A DNA stretch of 64,000 bases from Ceratotherium simum simum (taxonomy: Eukaryota; Chordata; Mammalia; Perissodactyla; Rhinocerotidae): contig NW_004454217.1 of the NCBI RefSeq assembly GCF_000283155.1, positions 2,758,379 through 2,822,378 on the forward strand. Reading direction: 5' to 3'. Of this stretch, positions 36,043-47,960 are shown one piece after another; position 1 is the stretch's first letter; every line of letters starts with the position of its first letter. The position numbers and the translations under genes are program-made. Below the pieces are notes generated by a model, which made no database searches, was not told the origin of the DNA, and saw only the letters and a program-made list of their open reading frames with translations.

Positions 36043-36245
36043 ATTAAGTTTTTTTAATAACTGCTGGTTTCAGCAATCTGATGGGAGAAAAATGGTTTCT
36101 TAGTGTTTTTTGTCTATTAATTTTGAAAAATAATTCTGTAATTGTGATTGATTTTGAATATTTTTTCATATGTTTAAGGATTGATTATATATATCCTTTA
36201 AAAAAAATTGTCTGTTCATGTCTTTTCCCTATTTTTCCATCTGGC
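36043..36245 (-). mobile_element. Old LINE-1 ORF2 fragment, antisense
   Basis: 'gatgggagaaaaatggtttc', 'gaatattttttcatatgttt' and 'tgtctgttcatgtcttttcc' are antisense L1 ORF2 C-terminal blocks. Confidence 0.7.
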
Positions 36246-37515
36246 TTCTAGGCCTTTGTGCTTCACTTTTTATTCACATGAAATCATATAATTATGTTTA
36301 GCCACTGACCTCCACTGTGACTCCTATGCCTAAAACCGAGTCTTTGCACAGTCATTCTTTATAGAAATGCCTTTTCCCCTCTTGTAACCAATCAAAATAT
36401 TTTTCACATTAACCAATTTCTAAAAGATGTATTCAAATATCACTTAACTGTGATATTCTGAAGAACAAACAATAAAACAGGTGCAACCCACATTGACCTG
36501 CTCTTTTTTTCTGTGGTTCCAGCTTGAATTGGCATCTTTCACTTTCGTACTTAAATGTCTCTCACCATTCCTTAAATATTTCCTGCCTTTCCGACTAGAT
36601 TTCATGTTTATAGAACAGCAGTCCTCAACCTTTTGGTGTCTGAGACACAAATTTGAATAATGAATTTTTGCGTGTTAAACTAAAGGGAATTACCATGTAA
36701 ACAACTGTTTGCAAAGCAAGTTTAAAGAATATTGTGAAGATCTTCCACAAGTATTGTATTTTTCACTTGGTCACCTTTCAATGCCTCATTACCTTTCAGG
36801 AGAATACAGTTTACTTGCCCTGCATTTCTTTATATATTCCTGGAAGTGTTTCCTGGTTCCTGGCTGATCTTATGCCATATTTCTTACTTGCAGAAAGTTA
36901 CACTGTACTTTATGTATCCTGGTGTTTGTAGCTTAATAAAAATTTACACATTGTAAAAACTTGACTTTATATTTGTGAAGGCTTCACAAATAAAATGAGT
37001 CTATCTATCTTAGGAAACTAGAAGATCTAACCTATATTTTCTGGCCAGAAAGACTTGCTAATGAACTGTACACTGAGGATGAGGTAAAAGAAAGTGAAAA
37101 ATAATACCTCTTTAAAACTATTTTACATCTCCACTATTTTTGAGTTCAGCATCTCAATTTTCTTTTTAGATTTTATGTAATTATAAGTTCTCATTTATTT
37201 CCTTATAATCAAATTTTAACCATCATATCTCTAACATAATAAAACATTTTAATTAATTTCTTAATTAACATTGATTTATAGATTGTATATTTCCTCCTCT
37301 AAGGAGAAAGAAAAGGTGAGCATTTAAAGGATTCTATCAGCTTTCAGCACAATTTCATTGGTCAGTTTGATGGAACTGTGAAGAAATAATGCCACAAATA
37401 AAGTAGTAGCCGTGATGGTGAAAACATCTCAAGGAAAAAGAAACAGTTTAAATGGAGAGAAAATATAATGTAGAATTAACTTGATGTAAATTGGGACTAA
37501 GAGAACGGGGATGAA
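36246..37515. other. Unique AT-rich DNA
   Basis: No secure feature. 'cagcagtcctcaaccttttg' (36617-36636) resembles the start of some hAT MER elements but the rest does not follow. Confidence 0.5.
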
Positions 37516-37517
37516 AC

Positions 37518-37745
37518 TTTACGAGGTGATTTGCCTGCTACGTGGCAGGCACTGTACCTGTGTTAATATATTTTGTATATTTCCACCTATTTAATCCTTA
37601 AAATAACATTTCAAGGCAGATAACACTGTCCCCAATTGACAGATGAGGAAAATGGATCCAGGAACATTAAAGTAACTGTCTCAATGTCATACTGAGTCTG
37701 TTAAAGGAAGAGTTAGGATGAAAACCCATTGGGCTGTAAACTCAA
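37518..37745 (-). mobile_element. MIR SINE
   Basis: Antisense MIR blocks: 'gtggcaggcactgtacctgt', 'acagatgaggaaaatggatc' and 'actgtctcaatgtcatactg'. Confidence 0.8.
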
Positions 37746-39058
37746 TGCTATTTCATCATAACTGGCTGCCTCACTTAAATAAGAGCATTTCTTTTTATTG
37801 AGCATAGCTTACAATGAGTAAATGACAAATTCTAGTAGTATAGTGACTGTTTGGATATAAGTAAGACTCAGATCAAGTTTTTGTTTGAAAGATTATATGT
37901 CAAAGCTGATTAGGTAAAATCAGGAATCACATTTAAATTATTAGATTTATACTACTGTTTCTGACATATAATAATAATTTTAATTAGTTTCATTATCACT
38001 TTGAATTAAAGTTTACATCATAACTTATAGCTTTACAAAGCATTTTGCAAAGATAAATATCCATAATCTTAAATTGTGTATTCTTCAACAGCGGAATATG
38101 CAAATATAAATGCCTGAAAGTTTATTCATTGCTATTACATAACAACGGTTCATACCGGAGGCATGTTAACTTAGCTTATATGTGAAAAGATAGTGAGAAT
38201 TAATCTAAAATCTTCAGAAAGAAAGTACTAAGTAATGATAAGGAAGTCACATCGAGGCAGCCGGACATTCCAGTAATTGTCCCCAGACATCCCCGTTAAT
38301 AAAGAGGCCCCAGACTCTGGTAAACGAATGATGTTACCAGATCCCTGGGAAGAATCTGTTTCCTTGACAGCTCTGTGAGCAAGTGACAGTCTAATCATTC
38401 TATACCTAAAAGATGTTTAACATAAGCCAGGAAAATTAAGATGATACAAATAGATTTCTCCTGCTTTCCGTGTGGTAGCCCTGAATTAGATCCTCACCTT
38501 AATACTGAGTGAACCAAATAATAAAACTGAAACAACACCTATTGTAGCAGTGCCATTTTCCTTGTCTCCAACTGAGTTTCTGAGAAGCACAAGTTTTGCA
38601 GAATATAATTTTATGAGATCAAATAAATTTGAATGACTTGTAAAAATGAACAAGCAAGAAACGAGAACAGCGGTGATTATTTTTAGACTGGTAGTATTAG
38701 TTCCTGAAATAATATCTTCTAATTAGGATACCACAGGTGAATATTTAGCACAGTTGTAGAAATCAAAGTGAAAATATTTGTAAACATTTGCATCAAGTCA
38801 AGAAAATTGAAAATAATGAGTTATAATAAAGTGTGCCATCTTTTTATGTTAACATTAGCAAAAATGTTTAGATAAAATTATACTAAAATGGAATTCATAA
38901 ACCACAGAAACAAAAGTTATAATAAGTAATAATACTGGAAGGAATGAAAAAGATAAGCTGGTTGAAAAGCAAACATTCCAGGATATAAAGAGAAAAGTCC
39001 CCATTATATAAGTCAAACAACTAAGGCTGCAGAGTTTAGGTGGTTCCCAACAATAACG
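37746..39058. other. Unique DNA
   Basis: No recognised repeat. The 38.2-38.5 kb part is less AT-rich than its surroundings but carries no open frame of note. Confidence 0.5.
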
Positions 39059-39335
39059 GAAAAATATAGGGGCCGGCCCAGTGGCGCAAGTGGTTAAGTG
39101 CGCACGCTCCACCACGGCGGCCCAGAGTTCGCCGGTTTGGATCTGCTGTGCGCACCGATGCACTGCTTGGCAAGCCATGCTGTGGTAGTGTCCCATATAA
39201 AGTGGAGGAAGATGGGCACAGATGTTAGCCCAGGGCCAGTCTTCTTCAGCCAAAAAAAAAAAAAAAAGAGGAGGATTGGCAGATGTTAGCACATGGCTGA
39301 TCTCACAAAAAAAAAAAAAGAAAAGAAAAATATAG
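39059..39335 (+). mobile_element. ERE SINE with target-site duplication
   Basis: SINE body 39070-39324, flanked by perfect 11 bp duplications 'gaaaaatatag' (39059-39069, 39325-39335). Start 'gggccggcccagtggcgcaa', box A 'tggcgcaagtgg', a diverged box B, middle block 'tataaagtggaggaagatgg', an internal A run (39250-39266), then 'gaggaggattggcagatgtt' and a terminal A-rich tail. The 145- and 63-codon frames across it are incidental. Confidence 0.95.
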
Positions 39336-40659
39336 TTAATAGCTCTAATTCAAACACATTTTTAAATTTATGTATATATTTGAGGAAAAATAGCTAACTT
39401 TTATCTCTCATCTTAATTTTTGAAATGAATATAATAGTGCAAATTACAGCCATATCAAAATGTTATCAATAAAATAAAAATTAAGCAAGTAACATGAAAG
39501 CTATAATTCCAATTTGTTACAATATTAAATTGGATTATAATCTAGCATACTTTCTTCTAAAGATGTTATTAATTTGTTTTAATTATTAGGTGTTATACTA
39601 CTTGTATTCAAGAGTTGTCCTGGGAAACAGATGGTTGATAGATATACTGAAATTTAAAATGAAAGTTTCTCCTTATATTATTGAATTCTGGCCCTTTCAC
39701 TTGTGTTGACTAACCTTAAATTTGATGAATATGCCTTTATGAATTTATAAAAATACATTATTCTTATTATCTCCTGGGCCCTTAGGGAAAAAATTCAGAA
39801 AACCTAGAAGAGCTAGGTAGAAAGAAAAACTATATAAACAAATAATAGTTAATTTCGTCAGACAAAATTAGCTGTTTTTCTTTTCTCCATTTATAGCAAG
39901 TAAAATGGCCACCAAGATGGACAATTCCCAGCATTGTTGGATGTGGACACGTTACTAAATCCCGTCTGATGCCATCGAAAGCAGAAATGTCCTGCAACAG
40001 CTGTCAGAGCTTTCCTTAAGAGAAAGTGCTGATAGCAACCTCTGTTCCTCCTTAATCGTTCCTTTCTCCATTCTAGTTTCAGGAACATAGATATCTGTCG
40101 ACAACTTGTCCATGTGAATGATCCAAAGATCAGCTCAAGGATATAAAAAAAATTAACTGGAAAGAACCGGGTTGCCCAAAGACTTCATGGAGTAGAGGAG
40201 TCCAGATACTAGCACTGGACTGCTTATAGATTTTTATTTCATTCACGCCACTGTTATTTTGATTCTCTATTACTCACAGCCAGACTTGACTAAATGATAT
40301 AGACAAATAGTCGTACGGACATAATAAAGGTGAAAGGAGAAATAAAGGAGAAATAAAGTTAGAGAAAATAGGAAGTCATTTAAAGTTGATCTGGAGCTTA
40401 TGCTAGAATGACTCCCTTTATCAAAAGCAATCAAAAGTATTATCCCCAAGAGCACAAGGCTGTATCTTTCTGCAAGTCTGACGTAAGCTTGAAATTTCCA
40501 CAATTCAAAACAAAGCAAAATAAACAAAAAAATCTGACACAGAGATAAAATCCTATGGAAGACTAGTGTCAAGAATGAGAACTGAACCAAAAGCCACAAA
40601 AGAAAAGGAACAAATTTCACTACTTAAAAAAAAAAATAAGAGCACCTGCCTGGAAGAAT
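39336..40659. other. Unique AT-rich DNA
   Basis: No secure repeat. 39890-40090 is less AT-rich; its 65-codon minus-strand frame has no recognised domain. The 116-codon minus-strand frame at 40270-40620 is Leu/Phe-rich and antisense to A-rich sequence, so chance is likely. Confidence 0.45.
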
Positions 40660-41105
40660 ATTATCAAAAACAAAATCAAAAGATTAATTTTAAAAAGTTG
40701 CAACACAATTGACAAATGTTAATTGTCTTAATAACCAAATAGTTCAAAAAACAGAAAATGGGCAAAACACATGTACTTATAAAAAATATAAATTATACTA
40801 CAATGACAACCTGTTTCATCTTTCAGGTTGACAATAGTTTAAAAATTTGGTAATACTTAATCTTGTGGCTCATGTTGGTTAAATGGATACTTGTATATTA
40901 TTAATGGGAGTGGAAATTGGTGTAAATTTTTTGAAAGGAATTTGGCAATAAACACAAATTAAAAAATACATGTACCCTTTTACCCAAAAATCCTACTTCT
41001 AGAATGTTACCCTGTAGATATACTTGCATAAGTATACAACAATGGTCTTTGCAAGGATGTTCACTCACAAATTCTTTATATTACCAGAAAAATGGAAATA
41101 AATTC
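40660..41105 (+). mobile_element. Old LINE-1, ORF2 C-terminal region
   Basis: 'ttgaaaggaatttggcaata', 'ccaaaaatcctacttctaga' and 'gtagatatacttgcataagt' are sense blocks of old L1 ORF2 ends. Confidence 0.75.
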
Positions 41106-42890
41106 ATTCATTCACTCACTTACTGAACAAATATTCAATCCTTATATTCTAGGTTCTTTTCTAGGGCTGAGAACCCAGTAGTAAAAAGACAGGAAAAGTG
41201 CTTGCTGTCATGGAATTTATATTCTAATGGCACAGAGGGAGCTAGAGAGAGACAAAGAATAAAAATTAAACAAAAATGGACAGAATCATCTTTTATAAAC
41301 ATAAATGTTGTAAAACAATAAAATAGAGCAATGTGAAAGTTAAATATTGAGGGAATAGTTTTGATTGGATGTTCAGGGGAAATCATTCTGAGGAAATGAT
41401 AATTCAGCTGAAAGCTAAAGGATACTTTGAAGGCTGTTCTGCAAAGTTTGGGAGTAGAGTGTTCAAGATAAAAGCCAGTTCAAAGACACAGTAAATGAAG
41501 ACTAGTTTTGTACATGTTTCAGTGAATTTTCTGCACTGATAAAAAGCAACATGCTAGGTCTCTTAAGCAGAACAGAATTTTTAAGGGGAATTAAGGGCTT
41601 TCTAATTTTTGGAGGAGCAGGCTGGGTTTCTAGGAATGGCTGCCAATATACTAGAGAACTAGCCTGCAAGTGGACCTAAGAATTTTGAGACTACCACTGG
41701 ATCTGGTGAGTTCCAGCACATGCTGCAAAAGCTCCCATGAAGCGAAGTAGGATAAATTACACAGCTGTTGATGTTCGACACTCACCAAGCTGGTGACCAG
41801 ACACTGGAAAGAGAAATCTGGCCACTGCCTCCACCACACCTGCCTCTCAACCTCCAGGAAACTGGAGAATGGATACTTGAACATTGCTGTGAGAACCCTT
41901 TGTCCTCAAATTTGCTTGACAGAAGGAAAAGGCAGGAAGATGCCCACTGTCTCACTTTTATCTTCCAAATGCTTGCACAAGCATCTGATTAGCAATCCTG
42001 ATATTCATCCAGAAACAAAGCTGGAAGGAAGTCCAGGAAATGTAGTCTTTAGCTCTCCCATCTTTAGATGAAGGAATGAATTGCAGCTGGAAAGGCCAGC
42101 TCACATTTTTGGGCATAAGTTTTATGAGATGGGGCTGAGAACGTAAGTAAGGGCCAACTCAGAAAGGGCTTGTTAGGTCACTGCAAGGAGTTTGGATTTT
42201 ATCCTAGGTGCAGTGGAAAGACACTGAAATTGTGGAATTGGGGGAATGTGTAATCTGATTCTCTCTTTAGGTGTGATGTATAGATTGGATTGTGAATAGA
42301 GAGGAAGAAAGAAGGAAAAAAATCTATAGCTTTAGTATAGGTGAGAGGTGACAGTGGCTTGAATTATGGAGAAAATTAAGAGAAGTAGAGAGATTTAGAA
42401 TATATTTCAAGGAACAGCTAATGGGACTTGCAGACAAATTGGATGTGGGAATTGAGATAATGACGAGAATTAAAGTTGGACCGTTACATTTTTATGTAAG
42501 GAACAGGGAACATGGTAATATTATATACTGCCATGAAGAAGCGGAACAGTATGGTGTGGGTTGGAAGTTTGCACTAGGGATGAAGAATTCTGTTTTTTCT
42601 GTGAAAATTTTGAGATTCCTATTAGATATTGATATATGATCCAGATGGAGATGCCAACTCTGGAGATAGAATGTTAGGAGTCATTGGAATATAAATAATA
42701 TCTAAAGGCATTGGATGCCTGGCTATCATCTGGGAAGAAGATAAAGTGGAGAGAAAGGGAGGAACTGTCTCAGGATTGTTTCAATATTAAGCAGCAGAGT
42801 TGCAGACAGGAAGATAGATTAAGAACAGCCATGAAAGCCTGGAAAAGAGAGTGTTTCAAGAAGGAAGGTATAATTAACTGTGATAAATTA
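41106..42890 (-). mobile_element. LINE-2, long antisense copy split by an insertion
   Basis: Left part 41106-about 41550 is the antisense L2 3' end ('tctagggctgagaacccagt', 'gcttgctgtcatggaattta'). Right part about 42115-42890 continues in L2 order ('gcaaggagtttggattttat', 'gagatgccaactctggaga', 'gtgtttcaagaaggaaggta', the last being antisense to the reverse-transcriptase region around F-D-T-V-D). About 0.55 kb between them is not L2. Coding frames are lost. Confidence 0.8.
41551..42114. repeat. Insertion within L2, family not named
   Basis: This piece separates two collinear L2 parts. It contains 'gaatggctgccaatatacta', 'actagcctgcaagtggacct', 'cagcacatgctgcaaaagct' and 'aggaagtccaggaaatgtag', a pattern I associate with an LTR-type repeat but cannot name. 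The overlapping 74-, 77- and 92-codon frames do not encode a recognised protein. Confidence 0.5.
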
Positions 42891-42930
42891 ATCATTGTAT
42901 ATCCATATGGTATGTTTCTATGCAGTCCTT

Positions 42931-43266
42931 AAAAATAGCTGGAGCAATGCGCAGGCCCCGTGGCTTAGCGGTTAAGTGGGTGCGCTCCGCTGCTGGCAGC
43001 CCGGGTTAGGATCCCGGTTGCCCACCGACGCACTGCTTCTCCAGCCACGCTGAGGCCGCGTCCCACACACAGCAACTAGAAGGATGTGCAACTATGACAT
43101 ACAACTATCTACTGGGGCTTTGGGGGAAAAAAAGGAGGAGGANNNNNNNNNNNNNNNNNNNNNNNNNNNNNNNNNNNNNNNNNNNNNNNNNNNNNNNNNN
43201 NNNNNNNNNNNNNNNNNNNNNNNNNNNNNNNNNNNNNNNNNNAAAAAAAAAAAATAGCTGGAGCAA
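42931..43266 (+). mobile_element. ERE1 SINE with target-site duplication, interrupted by a gap
   Basis: Perfect 17 bp duplications 'aaaaatagctggagcaa' (42931-42947 and 43250-43266) bound the SINE. It has an ERE start ('caggccccgtggcttagcgg'), a box-B-like 'gggttaggatcccgg', many retained CpG sites, and the ERE1-specific block 'cagcaactagaaggatgtgc' to 'ctactggggctttggggg'. The A-rich centre leads into 100 N, then the poly(A). The missing part should be the 'gaggaggattggc' to 'gatcttcctcac' end. The 72-codon frame reported over the gap is an artefact. Confidence 0.95.
43143..43242. other. Assembly gap (100 N)
   Basis: Exactly 100 N, a common placeholder for a gap of unknown size, located inside the ERE1. 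Confidence 1.
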
Positions 43267-43400
43267 ATCTGTACTTCCTAATATAGAAAGAACTTCAACA
43301 CATATTAAGTGAGAAAAATGTCTATTATTCTCTTTATGTGAACAAAATAACTTGTATTTTTATAGATATAACTTTTATAATAGTAAGATACATAAATAAA

Positions 43401-45294
43401 TAATAATAATAATGAACTATCACATTGGCTTACTCATTACAACTCATAGACACATTAGAATGTCCTGATTTATAAAATTTATTCATTCTTTTTTGGAAAT
43501 ACTTATACAAGCCTCTGAGTGACCTCTGAGGGGCTAGGACTCTAGGCTAAGAAGTGTGCAGATGTCTTGGTGTAGAAGACAAAGCTAACGACTTCTAGTC
43601 CTGGCTTTGGGGCTTTCTAGCACTGTGACCTTATCCAGGTAACTTCGAATTACAGAACCAAATAACCACATAGACAAAAGAGACTTATTCAACTGTGTTT
43701 TCTTAAGCAGTTAAAAACACCATGCAATTGTGAAATATTGGGATATCTTTAATATAATTTTTATTCATCAGGAAACAAAACAAAGCGAGACAGCAATGAT
43801 AGTAACAAGGTGATTATGACAACAATAATGGCAGCAGCCACATCAAAGCTTTCCTAAGACCTCTTTTTTTGAGGATACCAAAAAATTCCCTTTTTCATCT
43901 GGGTTCTTTCTGACTTTGCAAACCCACTTCTTCAAAACTGCTATCATTTTTTTCTCTTTACCAATATCAACTCATTGAACTAATACCAAAAATACCAAAA
44001 ACAGACAAGCAAGCTAACAAAAAAAGTAGATTGGAAGTGCTACCAATTAAATGTTTCCAAATTCAGGGGAACTTATAGCTTTGCCTGACAATTCTTTAAA
44101 TTATTCTTAATCATTGCTTTCTTTCCAAATCTCCTGAATAATTTCTGCAAATCTTAACGATGCACCCCCAATCTGTCTCCACTCTCTCTAAATAGATAAC
44201 TTTCTTACAGCTTTGTGGAAAATTGAGAACATTGATAATGATCATCTATACTGTTCCACTCTTATAGGCAACAAATTTATGATTGAAATTGGGTCCTATG
44301 TCTGAGGCTGCGTCCTAACAGTTAAATATATAAAATTAGCCTTTAGGGAATTTTTGAGGACTTCTGACTCCACACAGAAGAGGATATCCAGAAGCACATG
44401 GGGAAAATTTAAAAATTTTGAAAAAAAAAGAAATAAATAGTTAATACTTACCTTTTAGACTAAAGTTTCAGAGTATCCCGCATTCCAATCCTTGCTCATT
44501 CCCTGCCTCTCCACTTAGCCCTTGACTCCAATCTCAGAAGCATCCAGAGCTTCTGAGAGCTGGATTCTTTGTCCAGGCTCTTTCTTTCACCCGTACACTT
44601 AATACCTTCTGAGCCTACTTGAGAGCTTCCTGTCTCCCCAGCCAAGGGTTACATGCTGTAAAGAAAGACTCCCCTCCAGCTCTGTGAAAGATGGCATAAA
44701 TGACTGGACTCCTTACTTCACTTTTGGAAACCAACTAAAATGGAAGCAAACATTTTGTCAGATAGAATGATCAAGCAAAGAACTATCTACATTTGTCTGC
44801 CTGACAGAGCAACACAATGTTGCCAGAACTATGCTAAAGAAATTGTGACTTGGCTTTTCAATACACAGGCCAATATGCAGGGAATGCCATATCAGAGGGC
44901 TTGCGGCAGCAGTGGGGGCAGGAGGAGGGGGGAGAGCTTTACACTATTTCTTATAGAAATGACATAACCGCACATAGCTGGTTCTATTTCTGATCTCTAG
45001 GTTGATTCACTCATATGCCTGATTATTCCTCAAGACTTAGAAAAAAATTAATTTTGTTTTGTTTTGCTTTTTCACAGCTCTCCTTCCAACTCTTTTCGAG
45101 AAATGCACTCACCCCTCCATTCTTTCTATGAAATTTCTCCTTGCCTTTCTCTAAACATGCGATATGAATGACAGTTGTATTCCTAGATATACAGCACCCC
45201 TGTGGCCCACATGAACCAATCTTACTAGTTGAAGAAGATAGGGAAAAAAAATAGCTGGATAACATTAAGAAAACTAAACAGTGAGGTATTTGTC
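43401..45294. other. Mostly unique AT-rich DNA
   Basis: A weak sense MIR-like stretch is visible at 43545-43640 ('tagcactgtgaccttatcca'). A short AAT run is at 43392-43413. Frames of 75 and 80 codons at 44740-45265 have no recognised domain. Confidence 0.5.
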
Positions 45295-45690
45295 AAAAAC
45301 CTGCTTCTTAAAGAAATCCCAGATCCCATAAATTCACAGGAAATTTTATCAAATATCCCAATAAACATATAATTCCTTCACTATTGAAAGTGTTGGATGG
45401 CAAATAAAGAAAGGATTCTGAATGTTTTTACAAGACCTCATTGTATTAAATAATGAACTAAAAATAAATGAAATGTGCATCCTTATTGAAATAACTGCAG
45501 AACATATTCTTAAAATCAAAATCATAACCCATCATGTTCAAATTAGGATCATTCCCGATGGTTCAATTTTAGAAAGACTTTTATTAGAACATATATTAAG
45601 AGATAAAAGGAAAAAGGCCACTACAACAGATGATTTGTTATTTGATTACACTCAATGTTCTTTCCTAGTGAACACAGGTGGTAAAATAGA
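45295..45690 (+). mobile_element. Old LINE-1 ORF2 fragment
   Basis: 'agaaatcccagatcccataa' followed by 'ttcacaggaaattttatcaa' and 'acccatcatgttcaaattag' resemble the L1 ORF2 region just before the reverse-transcriptase core. The 99-codon plus-strand frame (45422-45721) is best explained as residual L1 coding sequence in an altered frame. Confidence 0.5.
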
Positions 45691-47124
45691 AATTTTGATA
45701 GGAAAATTCAACATGGTATAAATGCAATTCTCCCAGACTATAATTATAAATTCCAAGCAGTATGACTCAGAAGTCCAGTGGGGGTTTATTTAAACTATGG
45801 GGGAGAGTTTTGTGGTAAGTTTCAGGTGATGAGTAATATGACAAATAGATGGACAAGAAAACATCATATTATTTCCCTTCTAAAGCATTATGTGCTGCAT
45901 AATACGATGCAATAGGAAGTAGGCAAGTGTTCTTCCCTATAAAACTGAACATGAATCTAACTTTAGAAGTAACTCCCAGAAGAACAGGAAGTTAGATGAC
46001 ACCATTATTTTAAATTGTTTGACTTATCTATAAGAACGCTGGCTGACTTTATAATCATAAAAAGGTAATAAAATTATTTCCATTTTGCAAAACAGATTGT
46101 TACAAAAAAGTGATAAATATCTTCCTATTGATGTCCCATGACTTTGTGGACTCCATGATCTCTGCCTCCTTTGCCTCCGAAGTGGTTTGTTGGAACGTGC
46201 TTTCTTGGGTTACACTGGTTACACTCTCCTATCAAATATTTATCTTTCTTCTTCTCTGTGCTTTTACATTGAAGCTTCATTTAGGTTGTGTCTTTTACCC
46301 TAAACCCAGCATTCGATAGATTCCACTTGTTTTTCCATCTGGTTTTCTGGGCCAGGTCAATCACTTCTATCCCTAACCCCACCAACATAAATCACAGGCC
46401 TACTCTCACCCAAGACCCTGCCCACCCAGAAACAGTGTTCAGGCATTTTTCTCACTTAATTTTTTTCTTTTGTTTCTCCTATCAGAGAAACACACGCAAA
46501 GGAATAAAGAAAAAAAATCTTGTCTTATTCACCTCAGTAACTATTGCCCTAGCCTTCCCTGCCTACCTCAGCCACTATGAGTTCTCACAGCCTACCACCA
46601 AGTCACCTGCAGAAGTTCTCATATGTGCCATCTCCTTTGTGAGAATCTCTGCCTCAGAGCAGATTGGAGTGTGATCTGCTCCATTGTAGGATAGATTGGA
46701 AATATCAGAGAGTTACCATCCCAGGATAATTCTCATCCATTACGGGAGGGCAGTTTGTGGATAGATACGGCAGATTTCCGGCCCCTCGGTGGCACAATGC
46801 TGAGGCATGTTCTTTAGGACCCACAGAACAAAGACATTGCCTTTTATTCAAACATCTATAAAGAGGTGTCACAACATTCCCTTCTTAATTCTCATTCACT
46901 CAATCTACTAAAGTCTGGCCTCTCCACCACCCAGAGAAAGATCTGAGGGACCTACACCAAGTTTCCTTCTGGGCTTCTGGTGAGTGCATCACTCTTCTGG
47001 TCCGGACAATACATTCCTTACCACAGAATAGCTAGACCGTTTCTACAATAACCCCTCCCTCCCTGACTCATCAATGCTTCCTCTATGTTCTATGTAACTA
47101 TCATTTATGCTTCCCTCCTCCACA
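45691..47124. other. No securely recognised feature
   Basis: The 46.1-46.7 kb part is pyrimidine-rich and contains 69- and 128-codon plus-strand frames; no domain or splice context is recognisable. It might be a highly eroded L2, since L2 follows at 47.3 kb in the same orientation. Confidence 0.45.
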
Positions 47125-47151
47125 GACACACACACACACACACACACACAC
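47125..47151. repeat. (AC)n microsatellite
   Basis: About thirteen AC units; likely length-polymorphic. Confidence 0.97.
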
Positions 47152-47289
47152 GCTTGCCCCAAATGCACACACTCTGATCCCACCCGCTCCTCCAGCCTCG
47201 TCACTGATTCCTTTGCCTTATTTCTTTCTCCTTTAAACTCATCCATGCAGAAACTGTGGGGGATCTGTCTGAACTACATGTCTGATCTC

Positions 47290-47785
47290 ACCACACTCCT
47301 GCCAAAATCCTCTTAATTCCCTCCCCAGCAGCTACAGGATGAAGTCCATTTACTCATGTGCGTGTTGACATCTGAATGCTGACTTCCTTTCCTGCCCCTT
47401 CTACCCATTCTTGCACTGCGTATTACTCTCTAGGATTACTGAAACTCTACACACTTTATACTTCCTTCCACCACGTCTTTTTGGTTTAGTTTAGTCTGTT
47501 TAGAATTACTTACCTTTTTCCTTCCTTTCTTATATTCCTCTTTCCCTTACTCCAACTGGCTAACTTCTGTTCAGCCTTGTAAATTCAGCCAGTTGATCTG
47601 AAATACCTTGTCTGTTTCTTTAATGGTGGATACATTACATTTCCTAAGACCCAATATTCTGAGGTTTATCTTTCCCACTAGATTTTAAGTTCCTTGTAGA
47701 CTAGGTCTCTGTCTTATCCTGTTCCTTGTGCAGCATGTGGCACATAGAGGCTTTTCAAATAATCTTAAGAAACTAAATTAATGAC
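47290..47785 (+). mobile_element. LINE-2 3' region
   Basis: 'ccaaaatcctcttaattccc', 'ctacaggatgaagtccattt', 'ttttaagttccttgtagact' and 'gcatgtggcacatagaggct' follow the sense L2 3' UTR to its end. Confidence 0.75.
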
Positions 47786-47834
47786 TACAAATAAATTGAT
47801 CACTGTAAAATTTGCCAACATCTCCAGATCACAG

Positions 47835-47960
47835 CTTCTCCAACCTGTAAAAAGGTGTTATTAATAACTAACTTCCTTAGAGAATTGTTTAGTGTAATGA
47901 GTACCTTAAGGCCTAGTGTAGTATCTGGCTTATATAAGCAGAGAATAATATTAGTACCCT
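47835..47960 (+). mobile_element. MIR SINE, 3' half
   Basis: 'aacctgtaaaaaggtgttat', then 'gtgtaatgagtaccttaagg' and 'cctagtgtagtatctggctt' follow sense MIR. Confidence 0.65.

Larger units (their letters stand above)
42891..43400 (+). mobile_element. Old LINE-1 3' region split by an ERE
   Basis: 'tgtatatccatatggtatgt' and 'atgcagtccttaaaaatagc' on the left, and 'aagtgagaaaaatgtctatt' on the right of the SINE, are collinear pieces of an old L1 ORF2 end and 3' UTR. Confidence 0.6.

Noticed and set aside
36617..36730. hAT (MER20-like) element
   Set aside because: Only the first 20 bases resemble such an element; the remainder does not follow any order that I know.
38855..39292. 145-codon minus-strand frame, one of the two longest
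   Set aside because: Its first half is the antisense of an ERE SINE and the remainder is a low-complexity Phe/Ser/Leu-rich chance frame.
43094..43312. 72-codon plus-strand frame
   Set aside because: Crosses the 100 N gap inside an ERE SINE.
46288..46674. 128-codon plus-strand frame as a gene
   Set aside because: Pyrimidine-rich sequence with low stop density, no recognised domain, no clear splice signals.
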